Shown here: positions 26,046 through 34,283 of the stretch, one piece after another
How the letters are laid out: every line of letters begins with the position of its first letter
How positions within the stretch are numbered: the stretch's first letter is position 1
Notes under the pieces: model-generated
What the model saw: only the letters and a program-made list of their open reading frames with translations
Databases searched by the model: none
Told to the model about the DNA's origin: nothing
From: Acidovorax carolinensis
GTDB lineage: Bacteria > Pseudomonadota > Gammaproteobacteria > Burkholderiales > Burkholderiaceae_C
Length of the DNA: 64,000 nucleotides
Assembly (NCBI RefSeq): GCF_002157145.1
Contig: NZ_CP021361.1
Span: 1,116,001 to 1,180,000, forward strand
Reading direction: 5' to 3'
Translations under genes and position numbers: made by a program

Positions 26046-28076
26046 ATGGAAAGCATGCCTACAGGGATCAGGTTCGGACAGATTGCGGTAGTGCTCGGTG
26101 TCACGCTCGGCGGCATCTGGACAGCTACGCAATGGACGGCGGCGGCGCTGGGTTATCCGGCCCGGCTTGGGCTGCCCTGGGTCGACCTGTTCAGCGTCCG
26201 GATCTATCACCCGTGGCGGCTGTTCGAGTGGTGGTACTTCTTCGACGCCTATGCACCTGACGTTTTCCTGCGCGGTGGCATCATCGCGGCATCCAGCGGA
26301 CTGCTCGCAACCGGTGCCGCCATCGCGATGGCCGTCTGGCGATCACGTCTAGCAAAGCGCGTCACAACCTATGGCTCAGCACGGTGGGCCGAGCCTGAAG
26401 ATGTTCGGGCGGCGGGCCTGACCCAACCGGCGGGCGTGTTCCTTGGGAGGCTGCGGACCAAGGAAGGTGACTACCTTCGCCACGAGGGTCCCGAGCATGT
26501 GATGGCCTTCGCACCGACCCGTTCTGGCAAGGGTGTCGGCTTGGTGGTGCCGACGCTGCTTTCGTGGCCCGGCTCGGCCGTGATCCACGACATCAAGGGC
26601 GAGAACTGGACTTTGACGGCAGGCTGGCGATCACGTTTCTCGCACTGCCTGCTGTTCAATCCCACAGATGCACGCTCAGCGGCCTACAACCCGCTGCTCG
26701 AAGTACGTCGCGGCATGCACGAGGTGCGTGATGTGCAGAACATCGCCGACATCCTGGTCGATCCCGAAGGCGCGCTTGAGAGGCGCAACCACTGGGAGAA
26801 GACTTCGCATGCATTGCTGGTCGGTGCGATCCTGCACGTGCTCTACGCCAGTGACGATAAAACCTTGCGTGGCGTCGCCAACTTTCTGTCCGATCCAGCC
26901 CACCCGTTCGAGATCACGCTGCATCGGATGATGACGACGCGGCACCTGGGCGCCGTCACCCATCCGGTGGTCGCTTCGGCCGCCCGCGAAGTGCTCAACA
27001 AGAGCGATAACGAGCGCTCCGGCGTTCTCTCCACCGCGATGAGTTTCCTCGGCCTCTATCGAGATCCCACGGTGGCCGAAGTCACCTCGCGCTGCGACTG
27101 GCGCATCGCGGACCTGATCTCTGCGAAACACCCGGTATCGCTGTACCTGGTCGTGCCGCCGTCGGACATCAGTCGCACCAAGCCGCTGATCCGGCTGATC
27201 CTGAACCAGATCGGTCGACGGCTGACTGAATCACTGGACGGCAGCGACGGCATTGCCAGGAAACACAAGCTGCTCTTGATGCTTGATGAGTTCCCGGCGC
27301 TGGGTCGCCTGGACTTTTTCGAGTCAGCGCTGGCCTTCATGGCGGGTTACGGCTTGCGTGCCTTCCTGATCGCGCAGTCCCTGAACCAGATCGACAAGGC
27401 CTATGGCCAGAACCATTCGATCCTCGACAACTGCCACGTGCGCATTGCGTTCGCGACCAATGACGAACGCACGGCCAAGCGGATCTCTGAAGCCCTGGGC
27501 ACTGCCACCGAACTGCGGGCGCAGCGCAACTACGCAGGCCACCGGCTGGCCCCGTGGCTCGGGCACCTGATGGTGTCGCGCCAGGAAACCGCACGTCCCT
27601 TGCTCACGCCCGGCGAAGTGATGCAGTTGCCGCCTGATGAAGAAGTCGTGATGATCTCCGGCCATCCACCGATCAAAGCCGCAAAGCTGCGCTACTACCA
27701 GGACCGGAACTTTATGCTGCGGATGCTGGCGCCGCCGGTGCTGGCACTGGAGGGCTATGCGGACAAACCCACTGCACGAATGGACGACTGGAGTGAACTG
27801 GCGATCCCTGCCATGTCTCAGGCCTTGACTGCAAACCAGTCAGGCGGCTTTGCCGACGAAGGCGGTCACCAGCTCAAGCCTGAATTGGACGTTGCGTTTG
27901 ATGCCCAGCCCTTGATGGACATCGACGACCTGCTGGTGCTCGATGACGAGGACGACTTGCCGCCGCAACCGCACAGCCTGAAGCGGGATAGGCGGGACAT
28001 TGGGGATACAGACCCAAGAATGCAGCGCAATGCGCGGCTCGCAGCATTGGATCCGGATGACGGGATTGCGCTATGA
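26046..28076 (+). CDS. traG: Conjugative coupling protein TraG (VirD4 type)
   Basis: A 676-residue type IV secretion coupling ATPase. Two N-terminal membrane segments (GQIAVVLGVTLGGIW… and the region near ASSGLLATGAAIAMA) precede a Walker A motif in FAPTRSGKGVGLVVP and a Walker B in LLMLDEFPALGR. The C-terminal part is acidic. The family feeds relaxase-bound DNA to the mating pore and matches TraG of Tn4371-like integrative conjugative elements. The start is uncertain: the ATG of MESMPTG or the one three codons later. The stop overlaps the copG-like gene (ATGA), as in such elements. Confidence 0.92.
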   Translation: MESMPTGIRFGQIAVVLGVTLGGIWTATQWTAAALGYPARLGLPWVDLFSVRIYHPWRLFEWWYFFDAYAPDVFLRGGIIAASSGLLATGAAIAMAVWRSRLAKRVTTYGSARWAEPEDVRAAGLTQPAGVFLGRLRTKEGDYLRHEGPEHVMAFAPTRSGKGVGLVVPTLLSWPGSAVIHDIKGENWTLTAGWRSRFSHCLLFNPTDARSAAYNPLLEVRRGMHEVRDVQNIADILVDPEGALERRNHWEKTSHALLVGAILHVLYASDDKTLRGVANFLSDPAHPFEITLHRMMTTRHLGAVTHPVVASAAREVLNKSDNERSGVLSTAMSFLGLYRDPTVAEVTSRCDWRIADLISAKHPVSLYLVVPPSDISRTKPLIRLILNQIGRRLTESLDGSDGIARKHKLLLMLDEFPALGRLDFFESALAFMAGYGLRAFLIAQSLNQIDKAYGQNHSILDNCHVRIAFATNDERTAKRISEALGTATELRAQRNYAGHRLAPWLGHLMVSRQETARPLLTPGEVMQLPPDEEVVMISGHPPIKAAKLRYYQDRNFMLRMLAPPVLALEGYADKPTARMDDWSELAIPAMSQALTANQSGGFADEGGHQLKPELDVAFDAQPLMDIDDLLVLDDEDDLPPQPHSLKRDRRDIGDTDPRMQRNARLAALDPDDGIAL

Positions 28077-28363
28077 CTCGGACCCGTCTCAATATCTTCA
28101 TTGAGCCCGATCACGCGAAGCGGCTGGACCAGCTCGCCGCGCACAAGGGCGTGTCCAAGTCGGCGGTGATTGCCGCTGCTTTGGCTTCGTTCCTTTCACC
28201 CGATGCGGCCGACCAGCGCGAGGCGGCCATGGGCAAACGGCTGGACCGCCTCTCGCGCCAGTTCGACCGGCTGGAGCGTGACCAAGGCATTCTGATCGAA
28301 ACGGTGGCGCTTTACATCCGCTATGTCGGCGCCGATCCAAATCTGAGCCACCGTGCCGACTGA
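28073..28363 (+). pseudogene. CopG-type ribbon-helix-helix protein, 3' end replaced by IS21
   Basis: The N-terminal 84 residues (RTRLNIFIEPDHAKRLDQLA, then KGVSKSAVIAAALASFL) are a ribbon-helix-helix DNA-binding domain followed by the start of a coiled helix. This kind of gene lies between traG and trbB in Tn4371-like elements, where it is longer. The last 12 residues are encoded by the end of the IS21-family element, so the native C-terminus is lost. The DNA-binding domain could still be made and might still act as a repressor. Confidence 0.75.
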
Positions 28364-28519
28364 ATATTGAGCCAGGGGTGGAAGCCGACGTTTCAAGGGT
28401 CGGCTGTGGATAAGTGTAGGTGCTATCCTGGTTTGCTGATCTCCTTGCTGATGTGTTGAAGGCGCTGGGCAAGCCGCGAAGGGCGTAGCCCGTAGCGGCT
28501 TGCCCTGCGCGGTGCCTGC

Positions 28520-29341
28520 TCAGAATGGGTCGGGCTCAGCCTGCGTTGAGGCACTCTTTCGGTCCTGTTCCCGGGCCTTGATCCGCTTCTTCGCAGCGGC
28601 CGTGCTGCGGCTGAACCGGATCGACTCGTTGCCCGTCTCCACGATGTGGCAGTGGTGCGTGAGACGGTCCAGCAGCGCGGTGGTCATCTTCGCGTCGCCG
28701 AACACGCTGGACCATTCGGCGAAGTCCAGGTTGGTCGTGATCATCACGCTGGTGTGTTCGTACAGCTTGCTCAGCAGGTGGAACAGCAGCGCCCCGCCGG
28801 CCTGGCTGAACGGCAGATAACCCAGCTCGTCCAGGATGATCAGGTCCATGCGCAGCAAGCTGGTGGCGATGCGACCGGCCTTGCCCTGCGCCTTCTCCTG
28901 CTCCAGTGCGTTAACCAGATCGACCGTGGAGTAGAACCGCACCCGCTTGCCATGGCGGGTGATGCCCGAGACGCCGATGGCAGTGGCCAGATGGGTCTTG
29001 CCCGTGCCCGGGCCGCCCACCAGCACCACGTTGTGCGCCTCGTCGGTAAAGGCAGTGCCGGCCAGCGTGGTGACGAGCTTTCGGTCCACCGGCGAGACCG
29101 AGAAGTCAAAGCCCGCCATGTCCCGGTGCACCGGGAACTTCGCCGCGTGCATCTGGTGGCTGATCGAGCGCATCGCCCGGTCCGTGCCCTCGGCCTGCAG
29201 CAGGTGCTCGATCAGCCAGCGCGAGGTCTCGATGCCCAGGCCGCCGCCATCGCCACCGCCTTGCTCGACCAGATCAGCCCAGGCACCGGCCATGCCGTGC
29301 AGGCGCAGCGCCTTGAGTTCGACCAGCACATCAGTCTTCAT
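28520..29341 (-). CDS. istB: IS21 helper ATPase IstB
   Basis: A 273-residue AAA+ ATPase of the DnaC/IstB type. The Walker A motif is [18 protein letters not shown] and Walker B is [13 protein letters not shown], followed by sensor motif TTNLDFAEW. It works with IstA in target selection. An ATG with a GAAGGAG ribosome-binding site is chosen; it overlaps the istA 3' end by 11 bases, the usual coupling. The C-terminus, rich in basic residues and ending in a Ser/Thr/Gln tail, is normal for the family. Confidence 0.95.
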   Translation of the reverse strand: MKTDVLVELKALRLHGMAGAWADLVEQGGGDGGGLGIETSRWLIEHLLQAEGTDRAMRSISHQMHAAKFPVHRDMAGFDFSVSPVDRKLVTTLAGTAFTDEAHNVVLVGGPGTGKTHLATAIGVSGITRHGKRVRFYSTVDLVNALEQEKAQGKAGRIATSLLRMDLIILDELGYLPFSQAGGALLFHLLSKLYEHTSVMITTNLDFAEWSSVFGDAKMTTALLDRLTHHCHIVETGNESIRFSRSTAAAKKRIKAREQDRKSASTQAEPDPF

Positions 29342-30875
29342 GGCGGGCTCCTTCGGTGGTGGCGCCCACGGCACTGTCCGCGGTGTCGGCCCGAAGGCTG
29401 TCGTAGCGGGCCGTGTTTGCCAGCGGTGGCGTTGTCACCTTCAGCCGTGTGGCCGCCGTGGGAGGTGCCGGCTGCGCGTTGAGCCGGCTCAGCACGTTGA
29501 CCACATGCTCCACGCTCACCTTGCCTGGCGCACCGCTCTCCAGCGCCAGCTCGATGGCCACCAGCACCGCGTCCAGACCGGCGCCAAGCACAATCGCCAG
29601 CACTTGCGCCATCACCCGGTCGCCTCCCGGGTTACGCAATAGCCCGCGGCGCAGCCGCTGCAGTGGCTCGGGCATGTCCGCAAAGGGCGCTCCGTTTCTC
29701 AGCGCCCCGGGCTTTCTCTGCAGCAGCGGGATGTAGTGCTGCCAGTCGTACCGGGTCTCGCCCGCGTTGCTCAGACGTTCGTGGCGGGCGATGACCTCAT
29801 CATCGGCCACGATGACCACGCGGCCCGGGTACAGCCGCGTGCTCACCATCTGGCCCACGCGTTCGCACGGCACCGAATACCGGTTGCGCGCCACAGACAC
29901 CAGGCAGGTGCTGGAAACCCGCGCGGGTTTCTCGACGTAGCCGTCGAAGGGCAGCGGCATGGGCATGAGGTGCGCCCGCTCGTGTTCGAGCATCTCCGAC
30001 ACGCTGAACTGCTTGTGCTCGGGGTGGCGTACCTCGTCCCACAACGCGCGGCAGCGCTGGCCCAGCCAGGCGTTGAGTTCGGTGAAGCTGCCGAACTTGA
30101 TCTGCGCCGCGTCGATCCAGATGCGTCGGCGGCTGTCCTGCACGTTCTTCTCCACCACCCCTTTCTCCCAGCCGCTGGCCACGTTGCAGAAGTCCGGGTC
30201 ATAGAGGTAGTGCGCGCACATGGTGGCAAAGCGCTCGTTGACGATGCGTCCCTTGCCCTTCTTGACCTTGTCTACAGCGGTCTTCATGTTGTCGTAGATG
30301 CCCCGGCGTGCCACGCCGCCCAGCGCGGCGAACGATCGGGTGTGGGCATCGAACAGCATCTCGTGACCCTGGCTGGGGTACGCCACCAGCCAGAAGGCCC
30401 GCGAAGCACACAGCTTCATATGCGAGACCTGCACCCGGTAGTAGATGCCGCCGATCACCATGCCTTCCTCGCTCCAGTCGAACTGGAAAGCCTCTCCCAG
30501 CTCGAAGGCCAGCGGCACGAAGGCATTGACGGCCGCCCCCTGACCCTCGCTCTGGCGCCACGCCCGGATGAAGTCGGTCACCCGCGTGTAACCCCCTTCG
30601 TAGCCCGCTTGCCTGATCTCGGCGTACAGCGCCTTGGCCGTGCGCCGCTCGTGTTTGGGCCGCCGTGCATCGGCCTTCAAGGCCAGCATGAGCGCGTCAT
30701 GAAACGCCGTCAGTTTGTTGGGCTGTTCGCTGCGGCGGTACCTCGGTGGGCCGTCCACCTCGCCGTGCAGCCACTTCGCCACCGTGTTGCGCGATAGCCC
30801 TGTCATGCGCGATATCTCGCGCTCCGATTTGTTCTTGCGGGCATACAAATGCCGGATCCTGCCAATCATGTCCAT
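29331..30875 (-). CDS. istA: IS21 transposase IstA
   Basis: A 514-residue DDE transposase. It has an N-terminal helix-turn-helix ([20 protein letters not shown]), an integrase core with the first Asp in [14 protein letters not shown], the second in [13 protein letters not shown] and the Glu in [11 protein letters not shown], and a C-terminal beta domain. The ATG of [11 protein letters not shown] is preceded by AAGGAG. All catalytic residues are present, so the element may still be active. Confidence 0.94.
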   Translation of the reverse strand: MDMIGRIRHLYARKNKSEREISRMTGLSRNTVAKWLHGEVDGPPRYRRSEQPNKLTAFHDALMLALKADARRPKHERRTAKALYAEIRQAGYEGGYTRVTDFIRAWRQSEGQGAAVNAFVPLAFELGEAFQFDWSEEGMVIGGIYYRVQVSHMKLCASRAFWLVAYPSQGHEMLFDAHTRSFAALGGVARRGIYDNMKTAVDKVKKGKGRIVNERFATMCAHYLYDPDFCNVASGWEKGVVEKNVQDSRRRIWIDAAQIKFGSFTELNAWLGQRCRALWDEVRHPEHKQFSVSEMLEHERAHLMPMPLPFDGYVEKPARVSSTCLVSVARNRYSVPCERVGQMVSTRLYPGRVVIVADDEVIARHERLSNAGETRYDWQHYIPLLQRKPGALRNGAPFADMPEPLQRLRRGLLRNPGGDRVMAQVLAIVLGAGLDAVLVAIELALESGAPGKVSVEHVVNVLSRLNAQPAPPTAATRLKVTTPPLANTARYDSLRADTADSAVGATTEGARHED

Positions 30876-30992
30876 GGTGATCACTCCTTGTCCTCTGCTG
30901 CACAAAAAAGCAGCAGATTAAGTTGTTCACCTGGCTCAGTTTTGGGTCGGCACTACCCTCAAAAGTGGCTCAGTTTTCGGTCGGCGCCAACA

Positions 30993-31421
30993 AGCCAGGT
31001 GTCATTTGGGCAGCGGCGGGTGTTGCTGGTGTGGACGCGGTTGATCCTGCCAGATACGTCGTCGATTGCACTGGACCGTTTGCCGGGGATTGACCCTGCG
31101 GGTTATGCAGGGCTGGAGGATGGTGTTGATTGGCATTGGGACCGGATTCTTGCGGGTGCGGCGCTGTCCACGCTGCTGGGTGTGGGTGCCGAACTGGCGG
31201 CGCCGGATCGCGGTGGTAGCGATGGCAAGGTGATTGTCGCCATACGGCAGGGCGCGCAGGACACGGTGAACCAGGTTGGTCAGGAGATTACCAAGCGGAA
31301 TATGAGCATTCAACCGACACTGACGATTCGGCCTGGGTTTCCGATGCGTGTGATGGTGAGCAAGGATTTGGTTTTGCGGCCCTATCAGCCTTTGTTCTTT
31401 GTGAGAGGGTCTTCGCAATGA
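30993..31421 (+). pseudogene. trbI: TrbI, C-terminal remnant
   Basis: The open frame begins inside the TrbI/VirB10 C-terminal domain directly at the IS21 end (QVSFGQRRVLLVWTRLILPD, then GYAGLEDGVDWHWDRI and the LRPYQPLFF end). TrbI is the inner-to-outer membrane bridge of the mating pore. About the last 140 residues remain; the N-terminal membrane anchor and proline-rich part are missing, and no start signal lies in front. It is a broken gene left by the IS-linked deletion. Confidence 0.88.
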
Positions 31422-31717
31422 GTACGTCTGTCAGCAAGCTGCGGTTGGGGCCGCTGCCCAAGACTGAAACGGTGAAGTTGACCATTGTGCTGACGACGGC
31501 ATTGAAGGCTGATCTGGAGCGGTACGCCGCGCTGCATGCACAGGCCTATGGTGAGCCGGTCGATGCTGTCACGCTGATTCCGCATATGCTGGAATCGTTC
31601 ATCATGCGGGATCGAGGATTCAAGAAGCAGCATGCTGCCGGGCCAGACGCCTTGACTCGAAGGCGAGCTGCCAACGGCTCAACTGGCGCAATCAGAGTTG
31701 ATGCGCTCCCTGAATGA
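31418..31717 (+). CDS. DUF2274 protein of the conjugative element
   Basis: A 99-residue protein starting STSVSKLRLGPLPKTETVKL with a following LERYAALHAQAYGEPVDAVT segment, the DUF2274 pattern. Such genes lie directly after trbI in Tn4371-like elements. The ATG overlaps the trbI stop by four bases. The last 25 residues look atypical and may come from DNA past the element edge. Function unknown; with the pore genes gone it probably has no conjugation role here. Confidence 0.75.
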   Translation: MSTSVSKLRLGPLPKTETVKLTIVLTTALKADLERYAALHAQAYGEPVDAVTLIPHMLESFIMRDRGFKKQHAAGPDALTRRRAANGSTGAIRVDALPE

Positions 31718-31722
31718 GGTAC

Positions 31723-31756
31723 AAAAAAATAGGCCCTTCCATCGCTGGAAGGGCCT
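31723..31756 (-). terminator. Rho-independent terminator of the tRNA-Leu gene
   Basis: A 10-base-pair stem (AGGCCCTTCC with its complement, 6-base loop) followed on the minus strand by seven Ts, four bases after the CCA end of the tRNA gene. Confidence 0.85.
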
Positions 31757-31760
31757 GTGG

Positions 31761-32082
31761 TGGTGCCCGGGGCCGGAATCGAACCGGCACGCCTTGCGGC
31801 GGGGGATTTTCTTACCACTTCGGCTTTCGCCGCCGACGTTCCCAAAGGAACGGCGTTCGTGGTCTGGAGCACGCCTTCACCATAGCGCTTTCGCGCTTTA
31901 GGTGCCCGCCGTCTGCTCTCTACACCTTCCGCTTCTTTTTCAAAAAGCGGCTTGGCTCGGTATTAGCTCGGACTTGCGTCCAGGGCCTTCGCCGAGTTTG
32001 ACGGGCTTCACCTCAAGAATTTCTTCAAGAGGGCTCAAATTTGGTCTGAGTCCCCTGCGTCTACCAATTTCACCACCCGGGC
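31761..32082 (-). tRNA. tRNA-Leu(CAA) with a group I intron
   Basis: The 5' exon (35 bases, acceptor GCCCGGG, D arm, anticodon stem GGGGA, CTC) and 3' exon (50 bases, AAAATCCCC, variable arm, T arm, CCCGGGCACCA) together give an 85-base leucine tRNA with anticodon CAA and an encoded CCA. They are separated by 237 bases in the anticodon loop, after C34. All stems pair when the exons are joined. The intervening sequence has a group I intron core, so the gene is expected to be functional after self-splicing. A terminator follows. Its 5' half is duplicated 255 bases upstream. Confidence 0.9.
31811..32047 (-). ncRNA. Group I intron (Azoarcus-like, tRNA anticodon loop)
   Basis: On the minus strand the 237-base intron contains the conserved core GGTGTAGAG-xx-AGACGG and later CACCTAAA…CGCTATGGTGAAGGC…CTCCAG, which aligns by eye with the Azoarcus tRNA-Ile ribozyme. 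P7 is GAGCA pairing with TGCTC where Azoarcus has GACTA/TAGTC, a compensatory change. An upstream TTTGAG can pair with the exon CTC and following AGA to make P1. The intron ends in G. It has no open reading frame. The 5' splice site after C34 would give a C:G pair in place of the usual U:G. Confidence 0.88.
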
Positions 32083-32333
32083 TTTGAATTCTCTGGACTG
32101 GGCCAGAATTTTCTGTTCAACCGTGGTTGATCTTCCATCTCGCCGCAGGCTCAATATGTCAGATCAACGTCTCAATTCTACTTGCTGCCTCTTGGCTTTT
32201 CGCCGTGGCTCCTATTTGGCTCCTAGGTCTCAACAAGCCCTTTGGGTCTCTATTCGACCAGTCGCCGCAAACCATTATCCCGCCTAGTGTTGCGTGGTGT
32301 TCACGAATTTCAAAAAAAGGTACACAAACCTCT
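32083..32333. other. Segment between two tRNA-Leu 5' halves
   Basis: About 250 bases without a gene. It contains a direct repeat (TGGCTCCTA twice, 11 bases apart) and an imperfect match between GGTGTTCACGAA and GGTACACAAA, which could be recombinase arm sites. It is bounded by two copies of the 35-base tRNA 5' half and looks like the remnant of an integrated element. Confidence 0.4.
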
Positions 32334-32372
32334 TTTTGAGTCCCCTGCGTCTACCAATTTCACCACCCGGGC
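32334..32372 (-). pseudogene. Orphan 5' half of tRNA-Leu(CAA), intronless
   Basis: Identical to the 5' exon of the intact gene through the anticodon-stem and CTC, then continues AAAA as in an intronless gene before diverging. It cannot fold as a tRNA. A CATAAT box lies about 20 bases before it on the minus strand, so this copy may keep the original promoter. It is a scar of insertion or recombination in the anticodon loop. Confidence 0.8.
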
Positions 32373-32412
32373 AGGAATTTGTGAAGACGCAAATTATGGC
32401 ACAGTAGGGCGC

Positions 32413-33315
32413 ATGAAATATCCGACGATTGAAGACGCGGTGGGCAACACGCCGCTGGTGGCGCTGCAGCGCATTGGGGCACAAGACCATGCCGAGCGTG
32501 GCAACGTGGTGCTGGGCAAGCTGGAGGGCAACAACCCCGCGGGCTCGGTGAAAGACCGGCCAGCGCTGTCGATGATTCGCCGTGCCGAAGAGCGCGGCGA
32601 GATCCGCCCGGGCGATACGCTGATCGAGGCCACATCGGGCAACACGGGCATTGCGCTGGCCATGGCGGCGGCCATCAAGGGTTACCGCATGGTGCTGGTG
32701 ATGCCCGAGGATTTGTCGATCGAGCGTGCCCAGACCATGAAGGCCTTTGGCGCCGACCTGGTGCTTACGCCCAAGAGTGGCGGCATGGAGCACGCGCGTG
32801 ATCTGGCCGAGGCCATGCAAAAACGCGGTGAGGGCAAGGTGCTGGACCAGTTTGCCAACCCCGACAACCCGCGCATCCACTATGAAACCACGGGCCCCGA
32901 ACTGTGGGAGCAGACGGGCGGGCGCATCACCCATTTTGTGAGCGCCATGGGCACCACGGGCACCATCACCGGGGTGTCGCGTTTTCTCAAAGAGAAGAAC
33001 CCGGCCATCCAGATCATCGGGGCGCAGCCCGAAGAGGGCTCGCGCATTCCGGGCATCCGCAAGTGGCCGCAGGAATACCTGCCCAAGATTTACGACGCGA
33101 GCACGGTGGACGAATTGGTTTACGTGAGCCAGGACAACGCCGAGGAAATGTGCCGCCGCCTGGCGCGCGAGGAAGGCATCTTTGCGGGCATTTCGGCGGC
33201 GGGCGCGTGCTGGGTGGCGCAGCAGATCGCGCAGCGTGAGAGCAATGCCACCATCGTGTTCATCGTGTGCGACCGGGGGGACCGTTATCTCTCCACCGGC
33301 GTGTTCCCTGCGTGA
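32413..33315 (+). CDS. cysM: Cysteine synthase B
   Basis: A 300-residue pyridoxal-phosphate enzyme making cysteine (or sulfocysteine) from O-acetylserine. The PLP Lys is in NNPAGSVKDRPAL, the substrate loop is EATSGNTGIALA, and the phosphate-binding GTTGTITG is in the middle. The shorter length and KSGGMEHAR favour CysM over CysK. The ATG is placed by homology (MKYPTIEDAVGNTPLV); the ribosome-binding site is weak. It is the first core gene to the right of the element scar. Confidence 0.93.
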   Translation: MKYPTIEDAVGNTPLVALQRIGAQDHAERGNVVLGKLEGNNPAGSVKDRPALSMIRRAEERGEIRPGDTLIEATSGNTGIALAMAAAIKGYRMVLVMPEDLSIERAQTMKAFGADLVLTPKSGGMEHARDLAEAMQKRGEGKVLDQFANPDNPRIHYETTGPELWEQTGGRITHFVSAMGTTGTITGVSRFLKEKNPAIQIIGAQPEEGSRIPGIRKWPQEYLPKIYDASTVDELVYVSQDNAEEMCRRLAREEGIFAGISAAGACWVAQQIAQRESNATIVFIVCDRGDRYLSTGVFPA

Positions 33316-33356
33316 TGCGACCGGGCCTGTTGCTGGTGCCTGGTTTTGATGAAATC

Positions 33357-33406
33357 GGCTTCTGGCGCTTGATGGATAAGCGCTAGCAGCTATAAAAATA
33401 ATAGTA
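33357..33406 (+). repeat. Palindromic intergenic repeat, copy A
   Basis: Pattern GGCTTCTGGCGCTTGAT…AAGCGC…AGCTAT followed by AAAAATAATAGTAA. One of seven copies in the right half of the window. It reaches the start codon of the Nudix gene, whose normal ribosome-binding position it occupies. Confidence 0.8.
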
Positions 33407-33407
33407 A

Positions 33408-33983
33408 ATGAACTACGAAGCCCGCCACTGCACCCACTGCGGCACCGCCCTGCTGCCCATTACCCTGGCCGAAGACGGCGGCGACAAGGAGCGGCTGCGC
33501 TGCCCGGCCTGCGGCTGGACGCACTGGAACAACCCCACGCCCGTGCTGGCCGCCATTGTCGAGATCGGCGGCAAGGTGCTGCTGGCCCGCAATGCAGCCT
33601 GGCCGGGCAAGATGTTTGCACTGATCACCGGCTTCATGGAGGCGGGCGAGTCGCCGCAGGACGGCATTGCGCGCGAGGTGAAAGAAGAGACCAACCTTGA
33701 TGTGCGCGCCACCACGCTGGTGGGGGCCTACGAGTTTTTGCGCATGAACCAGATCATCATTGCCTACCATGTGGTGGCCGAGGGTGAGGTGCGCCTGTCG
33801 CCCGAGCTGGTGGACTACCGGCTGTACGATCTGCAAGACCTGAAATGCTGGCCTGCGGGCACGGGCTATGCGCTGGCCGACTGGCTGCGTACGCGGGGAC
33901 ACGAGCCCGTGTTTTTTACGGCCGAGGAAAATGCGGAACGGCGGCGCGGGCTGGACGAACAACCGCTGCTGCCAAAAAATTGA
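33408..33983 (+). CDS. Nudix hydrolase with zinc ribbon
   Basis: A 191-residue protein with an N-terminal zinc ribbon (CTHCGTAL and CPACGW) and a Nudix box GFMEAGESPQDGIAREVKEE, followed by ETNLD. Zinc-ribbon Nudix proteins resemble NudC, which cleaves NADH or NAD-capped RNA, but this one lacks NudC's long N-terminal domain. The substrate is therefore open: a nucleoside diphosphate derivative. It starts directly after a palindromic repeat and has no clear ribosome-binding site. A TusA-like gene follows closely. Confidence 0.88.
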   Translation: MNYEARHCTHCGTALLPITLAEDGGDKERLRCPACGWTHWNNPTPVLAAIVEIGGKVLLARNAAWPGKMFALITGFMEAGESPQDGIAREVKEETNLDVRATTLVGAYEFLRMNQIIIAYHVVAEGEVRLSPELVDYRLYDLQDLKCWPAGTGYALADWLRTRGHEPVFFTAEENAERRRGLDEQPLLPKN

Positions 33984-33991
33984 AGAAGACC

Positions 33992-34219
33992 ATGGAAACT
34001 CACAAAGAAATCGACACCCGGGGCCTGAACTGCCCCCTGCCCATCCTCAAGGCCAAGAAGGCCCTGGCCGACATGGCCAGTGGCCAGTTGCTCAAGGTGC
34101 TGGCCACCGACAGCGGCTCGCTGCGCGACTTCCAGGCGTTTGCCAAGCAGACCGGCAATGAGCTGGTGGAGCAGCAGACGGTGGGGGCAGAATACATCCA
34201 CGTTCTGCGACGCCGTTAG
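33992..34219 (+). CDS. TusA-family sulfur carrier protein
   Basis: A 75-residue protein with the family hallmark DTRGLNCPLPILKAKKAL, in which the Cys carries a persulfide. The second half has DSGSLRDFQAFAKQTGNEL, the usual alternate helix and strand. It may relay sulfur for tRNA thiolation or other sulfur transfers. The ATG follows GAAGA, nine bases after the Nudix stop. Which TusA subgroup it belongs to cannot be decided. Confidence 0.9.
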   Translation: METHKEIDTRGLNCPLPILKAKKALADMASGQLLKVLATDSGSLRDFQAFAKQTGNELVEQQTVGAEYIHVLRRR

Positions 34220-34223
34220 TGAA

Positions 34224-34269
34224 AATAGCTGCCAGCGCTTATCTGGCGAGCGCCGGCAGCTATTAAAAG
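34224..34269 (+). repeat. Palindromic intergenic repeat, copy B
   Basis: ATAGCTGCCAGCGCTT…GAGCGCCGGCAGCTAT, then TAAAA. It fills the space between the converging TusA-like and galU genes, where it could also act as a terminator hairpin. Confidence 0.75.
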
Positions 34270-34283
34270 TGAAGCGATGAGAG

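Larger units (their letters stand above)
28324..30992 (-). mobile_element. IS21-family insertion sequence
   Basis: Ends begin TGT and finish ACA. Both ends have a GGCGCCGA-containing terminal repeat followed by CTGAGCCA copies, the multiple terminal repeat layout of IS21 elements. It carries istA and istB on the minus strand. The flanking bases on the two sides do not match each other, as expected if one side was lost by an IS-mediated deletion. Confidence 0.9.

Noticed and set aside
26046..31717. Functional conjugative element
   Set aside because: Most trb genes, a relaxase and an integrase are missing in the window; only remnants remain.
31811..32047. tRNA-Leu broken by an insertion sequence
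   Set aside because: The interruption lacks IS ends and a transposase, and carries a group I intron core, so the gene is likely functional.
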